A stretch of DNA of 64,000 bases, from positions 1-64,000 of the forward strand of contig NZ_CVTB01000155.1 of NCBI RefSeq assembly GCF_001050015.1. The letters are read 5' to 3'. The stretch's first letter is position 1. Every line of letters starts with the position of its first letter. This stretch comes from Mycolicibacterium malmesburyense. GTDB lineage: Bacteria; Actinomycetota; Actinomycetes; Mycobacteriales; Mycobacteriaceae. Made by a program: the position numbers and the translations under genes. Positions 1-10,300 of this stretch are shown piece by piece. The notes beneath the pieces were generated by a model, which saw nothing but the letters and a program-made list of their open reading frames with translations, was not told where the DNA came from and did not search any database.

Positions 1-1386
1 GATCGTGAACGGCAGGGCGCTGGCGACGATCGTGCGGTGATGGCTGAACGCGTCGAACCCCGCCTTGCCGTGGTAGGCGCCCATTCCGCTGCGACCCACT
101 CCCCCGAACGGCGCCGCTGACGGAATCATCTGCGCGGCGAAGTCATTGCGTGCCACGCCGCCGGTGCGGGTGCTGCGGACGAAGCGCCGAAAGTCGATGT
201 CGTCAGGCCCGTACCAATACGCGACGAGTGGTGACGGCTGCTGATTGACGTAGTCGACGGCCTCATCGAGGTCGCGGTAGGGTCGTACCGCGAGCACGGG
301 ACCGAAGACCTCCTCGGCGGCGATCCTCATCCGGTCGTCGACATCACGCACGAGGGTCGGGGCGATCTTGCGGGTCCCACGGTCGGGCAGGGCTTCACCG
401 GCCGGCGCGACAGTCTCGACGCGCGCACCCCTCATCCGCGCGTCGTCAACGAGCCCGACCACTCGATCGAAGTTCGCCTCGTTCACCGACGAGCAGTAGT
501 CGTCGTTGTCGACGATCGTCGGAAACATCCGCCGCCACGTCTCTTTCACGATCTCGACGAAGGCGTCCTCGCGGTCATCGGGCACGAAGACGTAATCGGG
601 ACAGACGCAGACCTGCCCTCCGTTGATCATCCGTGAACGCGCGATTCGGGCCGCCGCCCGAGACAGGTCCGCACCGCGCGCGACGACGACCGGGTTCTTG
701 CCGCCGAGTTCGAGGGTCACGGGCACCAGGTTCTCCGAGGCCGCCCGTTGCACCATCGCGCCGACCGAGGGTGAACCGGTGAAGAACAGGTGGTCGAAGG
801 GAAGTGACGAGAATTCCGCGGCCACCTCCGGTCCGCCGGTGACCACGTCGAGTTCGGCCACGTCGAAGTAGCCCGGTGCCAACGCTTTCAGCAGGTCGGC
901 GGTGCGCGGCGTGATCTCCGACATCTTGATCATCACCCGGTTGCCCGCGGCGAAGGCCGCCGCGGCCGGCAGCACGACGAGGTTCAGCGGGAAGTTCCAC
1001 GGGCCGATGATTCCGACCACGCCGAGCGGCGATGGCTCGACCTCGGCGCGAAGACCGAACAACCGACCGGAACGCATCGGTTTCGTCGCCCGCATCCACT
1101 GCGCCACATGCGATCTGGTGTGCTCGATGACCGAGATCATGCCGAGTATCTCGGTGAACAGTGAGCCGGCCTTGGGCCGGGTTCCGTAGTCGGCCGCCAT
1201 GGCGTCGACGAAATCGTCGGCGTTGTCCAGCACGAGGGACAGCAACCGGTCGATGCGGTGGCGCCGTTCGGCCACGCTCGGCGGACCGTCGGCCAGGAAC
1301 GCGCGCCGCTGCCCTTCGAGAACGGCAAGCATGGCCGCCCGCGCCGTGCCGTCGGCGGCGCTGACCTGAATCGTGCTCTCGCTCAT
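1..1386 (-). CDS. Aldehyde dehydrogenase (coniferyl-aldehyde type), cut by the window edge
   Basis: NAD(P)-dependent oxidation of an aldehyde to the acid. Reading in from the ATG at 1386, all 462 visible codons are open and continue past base 1, so only the extreme C-terminus is missing. Visible motifs are the substrate-loop ELGGKNP with the general-base Glu, the catalytic Cys in GGQVCVCPDY near residue 258, EEVFGPVL, and the C-terminal PFGGVGRSGMG. The short form without an N-terminal extension and the C-terminal pattern resemble coniferyl-aldehyde and fatty-aldehyde dehydrogenases. It is divergent from the SDR at 1504, with a palindromic operator between them, so the two are probably co-regulated. 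A second, unrelated-subfamily aldehyde dehydrogenase lies at 4209. Substrate unknown. Confidence 0.9.
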   Translation of the reverse strand, partial: MSESTIQVSAADGTARAAMLAVLEGQRRAFLADGPPSVAERRHRIDRLLSLVLDNADDFVDAMAADYGTRPKAGSLFTEILGMISVIEHTRSHVAQWMRATKPMRSGRLFGLRAEVEPSPLGVVGIIGPWNFPLNLVVLPAAAAFAAGNRVMIKMSEITPRTADLLKALAPGYFDVAELDVVTGGPEVAAEFSSLPFDHLFFTGSPSVGAMVQRAASENLVPVTLELGGKNPVVVARGADLSRAAARIARSRMINGGQVCVCPDYVFVPDDREDAFVEIVKETWRRMFPTIVDNDDYCSSVNEANFDRVVGLVDDARMRGARVETVAPAGEALPDRGTRKIAPTLVRDVDDRMRIAAEEVFGPVLAVRPYRDLDEAVDYVNQQPSPLVAYWYGPDDIDFRRFVRSTRTGGVARNDFAAQMIPSAAPFGGVGRSGMGAYHGKAGFDAFSHHRTIVASALPFTI

Positions 1387-1433
1387 CGCACCACCATCTC
1401 CAGAAGTCATTGTCTATGGCACCCGAATTGTTT

Positions 1434-1450
1434 ACTGTCGTGCTTACAGT
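1434..1450. promoter_or_regulatory. Operator copy A (ACTGTCG-TGC-TTACAGT)
   Basis: Seventeen-base site with a perfect right arm TTACAGT and 5 of 7 matches to the left arm ACTGTAA of the operator that recurs in this window. It sits between the divergent aldehyde dehydrogenase (start 1386) and SDR (start 1504), where a repressor could control both. Confidence 0.6.
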
Positions 1451-1503
1451 CGGCCATTCGAATGGTACGCCGACCGTGTATGACCGCGAAGGGAATGGAC
1501 GAG

Positions 1504-2286
1504 ATGACCGATAAGCGCAGGATCATGGTCGTGGGCGCGGGATCGGGCATCGGGGCCGCCGTCGCGACGCATTTCCACGCGTGCGGCGATCACGTCCTCG
1601 CGGTCGATGTTCGCGAACACCGCACGCCCGCTTCGGAGTACGCCCGATGCGATCTGCGCGACGCGGATTCCATTGAGGGCCTGCTCGAGTCGGCCGGGAC
1701 GGGCTGGGACATGCTGGCGCATGTCGCGGGCGTTCCGGGCACCGCACCGCCCGCCGACGTACTGAGGGTCAACTATCTCGGCATGCGGTTGGTCGCCGAA
1801 GGCATGCTGCCCCGGTTGCGCGAGGGCGGATCGATCGTCGCCGTCGCCTCCACCGCCGCGCTCGGATGGGACCAGCGCATCGACACCCTGAGCGGACTGC
1901 TCGCGCTCACCGATGCGGACGCCGTCGAGCGTTGGCAGTCCGAACAGGATCCCGACTATCCCGTGTACAGCACGTCCAAGCAGGCGGTGATCCTGTACGC
2001 GAAACGGCTCGCGGGCCCGGCATGGACCAAGTACGGGGTGCGGGTCAACACCGTCAGCCCCGGGCCGGTCGAGACGCCGATCCTCACCGACTTCGAGCAG
2101 ACCATGGGCAAGGACGTCCTGGACATGTGCAAGGCCACCGTCGGGCGGCACGCCTCGGTCGACGACATCGCGCCGGTGATCTCGTTCCTCGGGTCCCCGG
2201 AGGCGCGTTGGATCACCGGCCAGGACATTCAGGTCGACGCCGGCTTCATCAACTCGATGGTCTCGGGCACACCTGTCCAGCTCTGA
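1504..2286 (+). CDS. Short-chain dehydrogenase, hydroxysteroid dehydrogenase/carbonyl reductase-like
   Basis: Classical SDR of 260 residues that would interconvert an alcohol and a ketone. The N-terminal nucleotide-binding motif is VGAGSGIG. HVAG replaces the usual NNAG, and the catalytic Tyr-Lys pair is in YSTSKQAV, with SPGPVETP behind it. The region between the catalytic Ser (AVASTAAL) and the Tyr is longer than in FabG, as in 3-alpha-hydroxysteroid dehydrogenase/carbonyl reductase enzymes; that subfamily call is tentative. I chose ATG 1504 because GAAGGGA at 1488-1494 is well spaced for it. ATG 1480 and 1495 are in frame but have poorer spacing. The operator at 1434 lies just upstream. 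Confidence 0.85.
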   Translation: MTDKRRIMVVGAGSGIGAAVATHFHACGDHVLAVDVREHRTPASEYARCDLRDADSIEGLLESAGTGWDMLAHVAGVPGTAPPADVLRVNYLGMRLVAEGMLPRLREGGSIVAVASTAALGWDQRIDTLSGLLALTDADAVERWQSEQDPDYPVYSTSKQAVILYAKRLAGPAWTKYGVRVNTVSPGPVETPILTDFEQTMGKDVLDMCKATVGRHASVDDIAPVISFLGSPEARWITGQDIQVDAGFINSMVSGTPVQL

Positions 2287-2316
2287 CGGCCCGAATCTAT
2301 CCTCACGTAGGCCTAT

Positions 2317-2333
2317 ACTGTAAGCTTTACAGT
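2317..2333. promoter_or_regulatory. Operator copy B (ACTGTAA-GCT-TTACAGT), perfect arms
   Basis: Two perfect 7-bp arms separated by 3 bp, 45 bp upstream of the P450 start and 30 bp after the preceding SDR stop. It probably controls the P450-TetR transcription unit, which would make the TetR autoregulated. Confidence 0.75.
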
Positions 2334-2377
2334 ACCCATGCGGGTTACCTGTCCGGACCAGACGAGGGAGATCAGCC

Positions 2378-3586
2378 GTGGATAGCCCCGTACAGGATGT
2401 CACGGTCGACGAGACCTTCGACCTGCTGCGCGACCCCTACCCGATGTTCGCGCAGAAGCGGCGGGAGACCAGCGGCGTGTTCCGCGGCAGCGTCATGGAC
2501 TGGTCTCAGGCTCCGGAAGCCATGCCGGAGAACCTGTATGCCGCAGTGTCTTTCGACGCCGTCAACCGGGTCTTCCGGGACGGCAAGGTGTTCAACTCCC
2601 AGATCTACGACAACACCATCGGCCTGTTCATCGGGCCGACCATCCTCGCGATGGAGGGCAAGAAACACTGGGACCACCGCAACCTGGTATCCGCGGCGTT
2701 CAAGTCGAAATCGTTGGCGCGCTGGGAACCCGAGGTCGTCCGACCGGTGGTCACCGCGCTGATCGACGAGTTCATCGACAACGGGCGCGCCGACCTGGTG
2801 CGCGATTTCACGTTCGAGTTTCCCACCCGCGTCATCTCCAAGCTCCTGGGCCTGCCGGAGGAGGACCTGCCGTGGTTCCGCAAACGTGCGGTCGAACTGA
2901 TCAGCTACCACGTGCGATACAAGCGCGCGTTCGAGGCCTCGGCCGCGCTGAAGGACTACTTCCTGACCCAGATCGACAAGCGCAGGTCCAAGCCGACCGA
3001 GGACATCATCGGTGACCTGGTCAGCGCCGAAATCGACGGTGAAAAACTCAGCGACGAGTCGATCTACTCGTTCCTGCGGTTGCTGCTGCCCGCCGGCCTG
3101 GAAACCACCTACCGGTCGTCGGGAAACCTGCTGTACCTGTTGCTCACCCACCCCGACCAGTTCGCCGCCGTCCAGGCCGATCGCGAACTCGTCGGGTCGG
3201 CCATCGAAGAAGGCCTGCGATATGAAACACCGTTGACCACCGTGCAGCGCTCGGCGACCGAGGAGACCGAACTCGAAGGGGTTCGGCTGCCCAAGGGTTC
3301 GGTGATCGACGTGTGCATCGGATCGGCCAACCGCGACGAGAAGCGGTGGGAGCGTTCCGAGGAGTTCGACATCTTCCGGAAACGTGTGCCGCACATCTCG
3401 TTTGCAGCCGGTGAGCACACCTGTATGGGCCTGCACCTTGCGCGCATGGAGACGAGGATCGCGCTGGAATGCCTGCTGGACCGGCTGACCGACATCGAGC
3501 TCGTCACCGACGACAACCCGCACATCGCCGGCCAACCCTTCCGGTCGCCGACGGCGCTGCCGGTGACGTTCGTACCGGCCGGCTGA
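2378..3586 (+). CDS. Cytochrome P450
   Basis: Soluble bacterial P450 monooxygenase of 402 residues, a normal length. It needs a ferredoxin and reductase, neither of which is encoded nearby. The heme-binding loop is FAAGEHTCMG with the Cys ligand at residue 349. The K-helix motif is EEGLRYE (ExxR). The I-helix reads PAGLETTY near residue 240, so the usual acidic residue before the conserved Thr is Glu rather than Asp. Start is GTG 2378 with GAGGGAG at 2364-2370. Three bases separate its stop from the TetR gene at 3590, so the two are one operon under operator B. Substrate unknown; the setting suggests hydroxylation of a steroid-like or alicyclic acid. Confidence 0.93.
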   Translation: MDSPVQDVTVDETFDLLRDPYPMFAQKRRETSGVFRGSVMDWSQAPEAMPENLYAAVSFDAVNRVFRDGKVFNSQIYDNTIGLFIGPTILAMEGKKHWDHRNLVSAAFKSKSLARWEPEVVRPVVTALIDEFIDNGRADLVRDFTFEFPTRVISKLLGLPEEDLPWFRKRAVELISYHVRYKRAFEASAALKDYFLTQIDKRRSKPTEDIIGDLVSAEIDGEKLSDESIYSFLRLLLPAGLETTYRSSGNLLYLLLTHPDQFAAVQADRELVGSAIEEGLRYETPLTTVQRSATEETELEGVRLPKGSVIDVCIGSANRDEKRWERSEEFDIFRKRVPHISFAAGEHTCMGLHLARMETRIALECLLDRLTDIELVTDDNPHIAGQPFRSPTALPVTFVPAG

Positions 3587-3589
3587 TCC

Positions 3590-4225
3590 GTGGCGAAAGC
3601 CGGAAGCGGGCGTACCCGCCGCGACCGCGGCTCGATCAGCGCCGAGGAGATACTCGAGGGCGCGCTGCAGGTCGCACAGGAGGTCTCGATCGAAAACCTG
3701 AGCATGCCGCAACTCGCCAAGCATCTCGGCGTCGGCGTCACCAGCATCTACTGGTACTTCCGCCGCAAAGACGATCTGCTCGACGCCATGACCGACCGGT
3801 CGTTGGAGCGGTTCGAGTTCACCGTGCCGACCATCTCGGCCTCGAATTGGCGAGAGTCGTTGCGCGATCACGCCTTCACCATGCACAAACGGTTCCGCGC
3901 GGACCCGATCCTCTGCGATCTGGTGTTGATCCGCGGGCAGTACGGGCATCGCGCGATGCACGGTGCGCTGCAGAAACTGGGACAACCGATCGGGGCGCTG
4001 GTCGAGGCGGGACTCACCGTCGAGCAGGCCGCCGATACGTACGGCGCGATCTCGGTGCACATCCGGGGTTCGGTGGTTCTCGAGCGACTCCAGGAACGCA
4101 CCGAGGGCTTCCCCGCCCAGCGCGACGACGGAGGCCGCTACATCGGGTTCGCCGACGACATCGACTTCGGCTACATCCTCGACAGCATCCTCGACCACGC
4201 CGAAGCGATCATCGCGGCGGCGTAG
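3590..4225 (+). CDS. TetR-family regulator (paralogue 1)
   Basis: Repressor-type regulator of 211 residues. After a basic N-terminus (GRTRRDRGSI) comes the TetR helix-turn-helix with recognition segment HLGVGVTSIYWYFR, followed by KDDLLDAMTDR. The C-terminal ligand domain contains PILCDLVLIR and VHIRGSVVLERL. The recognition segment is identical, and the ligand-domain motifs nearly so, to those of the regulator at 28112, so the two are paralogues. GTG 3590 starts 3 bases after the P450 stop. The last 17 bases overlap the end of the convergent aldehyde dehydrogenase. I infer that it binds the ACTGTAA-N3-TTACAGT sites, including the one before its own operon; ligand unknown. Confidence 0.9.
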   Translation: MAKAGSGRTRRDRGSISAEEILEGALQVAQEVSIENLSMPQLAKHLGVGVTSIYWYFRRKDDLLDAMTDRSLERFEFTVPTISASNWRESLRDHAFTMHKRFRADPILCDLVLIRGQYGHRAMHGALQKLGQPIGALVEAGLTVEQAADTYGAISVHIRGSVVLERLQERTEGFPAQRDDGGRYIGFADDIDFGYILDSILDHAEAIIAAA

Positions 4226-5771
4226 CGCTGTTCTTCGGTGCGCGGTAGGCCACGGTCTTCGTCTCCAGGTACTGCTCGAAACCCTCAACGCCGCACTGCC
4301 TTCCGACACCGCTGCTCTTGAAGCCGCCGAACGGCGCATCCGCCCCGTAGAACATCCCGCCGTTGACCCCGAACGAACCGGTGCGGATGCGACGGGCGAT
4401 CGCCATCCCCCGCTCCAACGAGCGCGACGAAACGGCGCCCGCCAATCCGTACGCGCTGTCGTTGGCGATCCGCACCGCCTCGTCGTCGTCATCGAACGGC
4501 AGCACGACCAACACCGGGCCGAACACCTCCTGCTGGGCGATCGCCGCGCCGTTGTCGACGCCGACGACCACCGTCGGCGCCACGTAGTGTCCGCCGGCGA
4601 GATGCTCGGGCAGATCGGCGACCGTTCCACCGCCCGCGGTGATCTCGGCGCCGTCGGCACGCGCCTGCTCGATCGCGTCGAGGACACGCCTCTTCTGTGC
4701 GGCGCTGATCACCGGACCGACCAGCGTGTCGGGGCCGACCGGATCTCCCACCGGCACAGCCTGATAGGCGGCGGTGATGCTGGCGACGGCGTCGTCGTAG
4801 AGCGACCGGTGCACCAGCATGCGCGTCGTGGCCGCACACGCCTGCCCCGCGTGAACGCAGACCCCGACCGCGGATCCGATGATCGCCGCGGGTGGGGCAT
4901 CGTCGAGCACGATCGACACGGACTTGCCGCCCAATTCCAGGAACATCCGCTTCATGGTGTCGGCGCCTTGGCGCATGAGCAGCTTGCCGACTCCGGTGGA
5001 GCCGGTGAACGAGATCATGTCGACGCGCGGGTCGGTGCCGAGCAGGCCGGCCACGTCGTTCGACGGTGTGGGCACCACGTTGACGACGCCCGGCGGGATG
5101 TCGGTGTGCTCGGCGATGAGCCTGCCGAGTCGGGTGGCGTTCCAGGGCGTGTTCGGATCGGGCTTGAGCACGACGGTGTTCCCCGTCGCGAGCGCGGGTC
5201 CGAGTTTGTTGAGGATCACCTCGACCGGGAAGTTGGACGGCGTGATCGCGGCGACGACGCCGACCGGATCCTTGACCACGGTGCGCACGTTTCGATCACC
5301 GAACAACCCACCGCCGTCGAGGGTGCGCTCCCACGGGAAGTCGAGCATCAGCCGCGCGGGAAAGCGCAGGCCGTCCGCCAGCGGCCAATCGAGTTGCGCG
5401 GACTGCGTTGTCATGACCGGGCAGCCGACCTCGGCGATCAACTCCTCGCGCAGTTCGTCCTGCTCGGCTTCGATCGCGGACTGCAGCTGGTCGAGACACC
5501 GCGCGCGCAGCCGCCGATTGGTGGCCCAGTCGGTTTCGTCGAACGCACGCCGGGCGGCCCCGATCGCGCGATCCATGTCCTCGGCTTCGGCGGCCGACGT
5601 GCCGCCCAGCAGCCGACCCGTGGCCGGGCTCAGGTTGTCGAACTGCGCACCGGACGCCGACGAGACGAGTTGCCCGTCGATGAGCATCCGCGATTCGGCG
5701 CGACCCGCCGCCCTCACACCGACGTCGATGCTGGTCTCGGTCCGTTCTTCTGAATTCGTGGCGGAGCTCAC
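4209..5771 (-). CDS. Aldehyde dehydrogenase
   Basis: NAD(P)-dependent aldehyde dehydrogenase of 520 residues. Visible motifs are PSNFPVEVILNKLGPALATG, KPDPNTPW, FTGSTGVG, the Glu-containing FLELGGKS, the catalytic Cys in HAGQACAATTR near residue 308, QEVFGPVL and PFGGFKSSGVGR. About 30 residues precede the conserved core, giving a slightly longer N-terminus than usual. The GTG at 5771 follows a GAGGTAG ribosome site. Its 3' end overlaps the TetR gene at 3590 by 17 bases, convergently. It is divergent from the CoA transferase with operator C (5808-5824) between them. It may oxidise the aldehyde left by side-chain cleavage or P450 oxidation (inference). Confidence 0.92.
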   Translation of the reverse strand: MSSATNSEERTETSIDVGVRAAGRAESRMLIDGQLVSSASGAQFDNLSPATGRLLGGTSAAEAEDMDRAIGAARRAFDETDWATNRRLRARCLDQLQSAIEAEQDELREELIAEVGCPVMTTQSAQLDWPLADGLRFPARLMLDFPWERTLDGGGLFGDRNVRTVVKDPVGVVAAITPSNFPVEVILNKLGPALATGNTVVLKPDPNTPWNATRLGRLIAEHTDIPPGVVNVVPTPSNDVAGLLGTDPRVDMISFTGSTGVGKLLMRQGADTMKRMFLELGGKSVSIVLDDAPPAAIIGSAVGVCVHAGQACAATTRMLVHRSLYDDAVASITAAYQAVPVGDPVGPDTLVGPVISAAQKRRVLDAIEQARADGAEITAGGGTVADLPEHLAGGHYVAPTVVVGVDNGAAIAQQEVFGPVLVVLPFDDDDEAVRIANDSAYGLAGAVSSRSLERGMAIARRIRTGSFGVNGGMFYGADAPFGGFKSSGVGRQCGVEGFEQYLETKTVAYRAPKNSATPPR

Positions 5772-5807
5772 CCAGCTACCTCGTAGACTCTCTTTGCGGG
5801 ACGACTA

Positions 5808-5824
5808 ACTGTAATGCTTACAGT
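5808..5824. promoter_or_regulatory. Operator copy C (ACTGTAA-TGC-TTACAGT), perfect arms
   Basis: Two perfect 7-bp arms with a 3-bp spacer, placed between the divergent aldehyde dehydrogenase (start 5771) and CoA transferase (start about 5868). The first in-frame ATG of the transferase reading frame (5814) lies inside this site, which argues against that ATG being the start. Confidence 0.75.
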
Positions 5825-5867
5825 AGGTTTATTCAACAGCCGGAGCGCCGGGTACGAGGGAGCCGAT

Positions 5868-7094
5868 TTGGTCAAGGTCATGGAGGGCGTGCGCGTCCTC
5901 GAGGTCGCACAGTTCACGTTCGTTCCGGCTGCGGGGGCGATCCTCGCCGACTGGGGCGCCGACGTCATCAAGGTCGAGCACCCGGTGCGCGGTGACACGC
6001 AACGCGGATTCATCAACATGGGCGGATTCCAACTCGACCCCAACCGCCATCCGCTGATCGAACACCCCAACCGCGGCAAGCGCAGCGTCGGCATCGACGT
6101 GTCGACACCCGAAGGGCAGGAGGTGCTCTACGAGATCGCCAAGACCTCCGACGTCTTTCTCACCAACTACCTTCCCGCACAACGGCAGAAGAACAAGTTC
6201 GACGTCGAGCACATCCGGGCGGCCAACCCGGACATCATCTATGCGCGGGGCAGCGCCTACGGCGACAAGGGACCGCAGCGCGACGTCGGCGGTTTCGACG
6301 GCACGGCCTTCTGGACACGCAGCGGCGTCGGGCATGCGCTGACCCCCGAGGAACTCGGCGGGGCGCTGTCGCAAGGCATCCCCGCGTTCGGCGACTCGAT
6401 CGGCGGGATGAACATCGCCGGAGGAATCTCGGCCGCGCTGTTTCACCGGACGCGTACCGGCGAGGCACTCGAGATCGACGTCTCGCTGCTGAGCACCGCA
6501 TGGTGGGCGGGCGGGGCCAGCGTGACGCAGGGGATGGAGACCGGCGAGACCATGCGCTCGCTGATGCCCGACGCGACGGGCCCGAGCGTGAACCCGTTCA
6601 TGGCCAACTACCTGACCTCCGACGGCGGCACGATCAACCTGTGCATCGTCAGCCCGACCGGGTACATCCGCGATGCGTTCGAACATCTGGAACTTCCGGA
6701 ACTCGCCGACGACCCGCGGTTCTCCGACGTCATGCCGTTGATCGAAAACGCCGCCGCCGCTGCGGACTTGATCCGCGAGAAAATCCGCAGCAAGCCGTTC
6801 GAGTATTGGCGCGAGCGGCTGAAGACCATGAGGGGCCAGTGGGCGCCGTTCCAGAGCTTCATCGATCTGACCACCGACGAGCAGGCGCTCGCCAACGACA
6901 TGGTCGTCGAGGTGGAGGCGGCCGACGGCGGCGAGCCGTTCAAGGTGGTGCGTGGCCCGGTGCAGTTCAACCACGAGCCGCTGGAGACGACGCGTGCCCC
7001 GCAGGCCAGCGAGCACACCGAGTTGGTGCTGATGGACATCGGCATGGACTGGGACCGCATCGAGGCGCTCAAGGACAAGGGCGCCATCGCCTAA
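5868..7094 (+). CDS. CaiB/BaiF-type CoA transferase (class III)
   Basis: Family III CoA transferase, about 408 residues, which would move CoA between acyl acids without ATP. The N-terminus MEGVRVLEVAQF, then ADWGADVIKVEHP and NRGKRSVGIDV, are hallmark motifs. GGFDGTAFW holds the likely Asp nucleophile. I chose TTG 5868 because GAGGGAG (5856-5862) is 5 bases upstream; ATG 5880 is the alternative. The 5' region carries operator C. Together with the adjacent aldehyde dehydrogenases and P450 it fits oxidation of a substrate to an acid followed by CoA activation. The stop is followed after 9 bases by a repeat element shared with two other gene ends in the window. Confidence 0.88.
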   Translation: MVKVMEGVRVLEVAQFTFVPAAGAILADWGADVIKVEHPVRGDTQRGFINMGGFQLDPNRHPLIEHPNRGKRSVGIDVSTPEGQEVLYEIAKTSDVFLTNYLPAQRQKNKFDVEHIRAANPDIIYARGSAYGDKGPQRDVGGFDGTAFWTRSGVGHALTPEELGGALSQGIPAFGDSIGGMNIAGGISAALFHRTRTGEALEIDVSLLSTAWWAGGASVTQGMETGETMRSLMPDATGPSVNPFMANYLTSDGGTINLCIVSPTGYIRDAFEHLELPELADDPRFSDVMPLIENAAAAADLIREKIRSKPFEYWRERLKTMRGQWAPFQSFIDLTTDEQALANDMVVEVEAADGGEPFKVVRGPVQFNHEPLETTRAPQASEHTELVLMDIGMDWDRIEALKDKGAIA

Positions 7095-7103
7095 CGCTTC
7101 TCT

Positions 7104-7136
7104 GCGCGAGCGTGCGTGTCTGCACACGACACCCGT
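7104..7136 (+). repeat. 3'-end repeat element, copy 1
   Basis: GC-rich element with core GTGTCTGCACACGACAC, 9 bases after the CoA transferase stop and in the same orientation as that gene. It matches copies at 11819-11856 and 18961-18997 (both reading on the minus strand) with a few differences. A short stem CGTGT/ACACG-like pairing is visible. A weaker related stretch (GGCGTGCGTGTCTGTTGCC) follows at 7174-7192. Confidence 0.6.
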
Positions 7137-7352
7137 GGATCTTTCGGAACTTCACGCACGTTCGTGTGTCGCCGGCGTGCGTGTCTGTTGCCACGCGCAG
7201 CGAGGCAGAGCACTCCTTGCGGCGCTGCGAGAACGCCGCGGGCGTGCCGCGGGCCGAGACCGATGTGAACTGGGGTAGTCAATCTGGAAAAACCCGACCC
7301 CACGATGTGTGGATTGGGCGATCATGGGGTTTATTGACGTTGAGGAGAATAA

Positions 7353-10300
7353 ATGGCTGGTCCGGTGGCCGAGGCCACCGATCTGTGTGGGACATGCGGG
7401 AACGAGCTGAGGGCAGAGGCTCGCTTCTGCGATGAATGCGGCGCGCCGGTGTCGGCACCTGCGCAGGCCAGCGAGCGCAAGCAGGTCACCGTTCTATTCA
7501 GCGATGTGGTCGGGTCGATGAAGCTCGCTTCGACCCTCGATCCGGAACGACTTCGCGAAATCATGAACGAGTTGTTCAACAGGGCTGCAGCGGTGGTTCA
7601 GCGCTACCAGGGCACCGTTGACAAATTCACTGGCGACGGCTTGATGGCCCTCTTCGGCGCCCCCCGCGCGCTCGAGGATCATGCGCTGCGCGCCTGCATC
7701 GCGGCCTTGGAGATACAGTCCGTTACCCGGTGCCTCGCCGATGAAGTCCGCCGCTGCGACGGGATCGATCTGCAGACTCGTGTCGGACTGAATTCGGGTG
7801 AGGTGATCGCCGGAGAGATCGGAGTGGGCCCGGGTAGATACACCGCTGTCGGCCATCCCGTCGGCATGGCGCAACGCATGGAAGCCGCCGCGCCCGCAGG
7901 CGGGGTGCTGTGCTCAAGATCGACCGCGGACCTGGTCGAAGATCTAGCGCGGCTGGGTCCATGTGAAGAAATCGCGATTAAAGGCACTGACGACCCCGTG
8001 TTCGCACGGCGGCTCTTATCGGTCGAGTCCGGCAAAATGGTGGTCGGTAGAAATGAAGGCGTCATGTTGGGTCGTGATGCCGAAATGACCTGGCTCCGCA
8101 GTGTCTTCGACGCCAACCACGGCAGTCTGGTAGCGATCGTTGGGGACCCTGGTCTCGGCAAGAGTCGACTGGTCGCAGAGTTCACGGAGATCGCTGCTCA
8201 GGAGGGCGCGGAAATCGTGATGGCACGCTGCGAAGCGCACATGACGACCGTGGCATTTCGTGCGCTGTCACGGATTCTGCGCGCGATGTTCAGAGTCGAG
8301 GAACTCAGCGATTCCGAGGCCCGGGAGTTCACGGCGGCGCAGTGCAAGGGACTCCTGCCGGAGCAGTCTCCCGATGCTCAAATCCTGTTCGAGGTCATGG
8401 GCATCGCCGAGTCGGGCGCGGAGCCGCTTGAAGTCCGTATCGACGGCCGGCGCCGACGCCTGGTTGAGATGATGGCCCAAGCAGTGCTGGCGCGATCGAC
8501 CCGCACCGTCTTCGTCCTCGAGGATGCACACTGGATTGACGCGCCGAGCGATGATGTGCTTTCGGAATTCGCGGTCACACTCAACGTGACGACGTCGATA
8601 TTCGTCGCGACCTATCGGCCGGAGTTCCACGGCGCGCTCCATCGATGTTCGCGTCATTCGATCACCCTCGAACCCCTGGCGGGGGCGACGGCAGTATCGC
8701 TGGTTCAGAACTTGTTGGGCGACGACCTATCGCTCGGAACACTCGCCGACCGTATTGCTGTAGCGACATTAGGCAACCCGTTTTTCGCGGAAGAGATCGT
8801 GCGGGATCTCGCGGGACGAGGCGTACTGACGGGCAGCCGCGGTGACTACCGACTGATCAGCGATGTCAACGCGATCGCCGTGCCGGCGACCGTTCAAGCC
8901 GTGCTCGCCGCCCGTATCGACCGGCTGCCCATCGAGGCCAAGTCGATTCTCAACGCGGCGGCGGTGATCGGGAGCCAATTCGACGTGGAGACGCTGCGCA
9001 CCCTGCTGCCCGACACGCAGCCAGCCCGCCTCGCCGATCTCGTTTCCGCGGAACTCATCGATCAGACAGAGTTCGTTCCAAGACCGCGGTATTGCTTCCG
9101 ACATCCGCTGGTGCGCACCGTATCTTATGAGTCGCAGCTCTCGGCCACGCGTTCACATGCACACCGGCTGCTGGCCGCCGCTATCAAAGCGCGCAGTCCG
9201 GCCGCACCCGAGGAGAACGCAGAACTCATCGCTACACATTATGAAGCCGCCGGCGATTTGGTCGACGCATATCACTGGCATATGCGCGCGGCTGAATGGC
9301 TTGCGCTACGCGATCTTCGAGCGGCACGCACACGATGGGAAAGCGCGCGACGCATCGCCGACCAATTGCCCGACGACCACGTCGGCGTCACCGCCATGCG
9401 GATCGCGCCGAGGACGATGCTGATCTCCAAGTCGGTGTTCGTCGGCCACGACGCCGACGCCGACGCGCAGTTTCGCGAGCTCCGTGTGCTGACGACGCAA
9501 GCCAACGATATGACATCCTTGGCGATCGCGATGGCCGGGCGCGTTATCTCGCTTTCCAACAACGATATTCGTGTGCCTGAGGCAGCCGAACTCGCTGAGG
9601 AACTGGCCGAGATGGTCGACAGCGTCGAATGCGATGTGCCAACCATGGGTGACATCCTATTCGCGATCGCATATGCCCGGTTCTTGAACTGTGATTTCGA
9701 CGCCGCTCTGAAGATGGTGGAACGCACCATGACGCTCCTCGAACACGACCGGACTATGGAGCATGTCTTGGCCAATTGCGTTCGGGGCGGGATCGAATGT
9801 CTCACAGGTGATTACAAAGCGGGCCGCATGCACATGCAGGACAGCCGCGAAGGTGCACACGGTCTGCCGCCTGCTAATCAAGCGATCGTATGGGCTTACT
9901 GGGGTCTGCTCGCAACGGTCGGAATACTCAGGCCATCCGACGTAGTCGACGAGATGCTCGAAAACTTGAGACGCGCAGACTCGTTCGGTGACCTGTTTTG
10001 CATCATCGCCGCCCAGTGGTCCGCGGCGATCGTCTTGCTACGCACCGACGAATTTACGCACGACGAGGCCATCGAGTTACTGGAGCGCGCTCGCGCGGAC
10101 ATCGACCAACACAACTTGTTCACAGCTGCAATGCCTGTCATCGTGTCCGACCTCGCCATGGACGCAGCGGGAAAGGGAAGGCGGGACGAAGCGATCATCG
10201 AATTGCGAGCCTGCTTCGAATTGCACACCACGCATGGTGCCCGTTTCGCTGCCGTCCGTGCAGGAGAGGCCCTCGTCGAACTGCTCATTCAGAGATTCGG

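Noticed and set aside
2372..4687. Very long open frame (771 codons) on the minus strand opposite the P450 and TetR
   Set aside because: Low-complexity Arg/Asp/His-rich translation with no family motif, lying wholly antisense to well-supported genes; an effect of high GC.
5829..7127. Minus-strand open frame opposite the CoA transferase
   Set aside because: Shadow of the plus-strand codons. It would also overrun operator C and lacks any motif.
7174..7200. A fourth full copy of the 3'-end element
   Set aside because: Shares only GGCGTGCGTGTCTG with the others and does not follow a stop directly; noted as a partial relative of copy 1.
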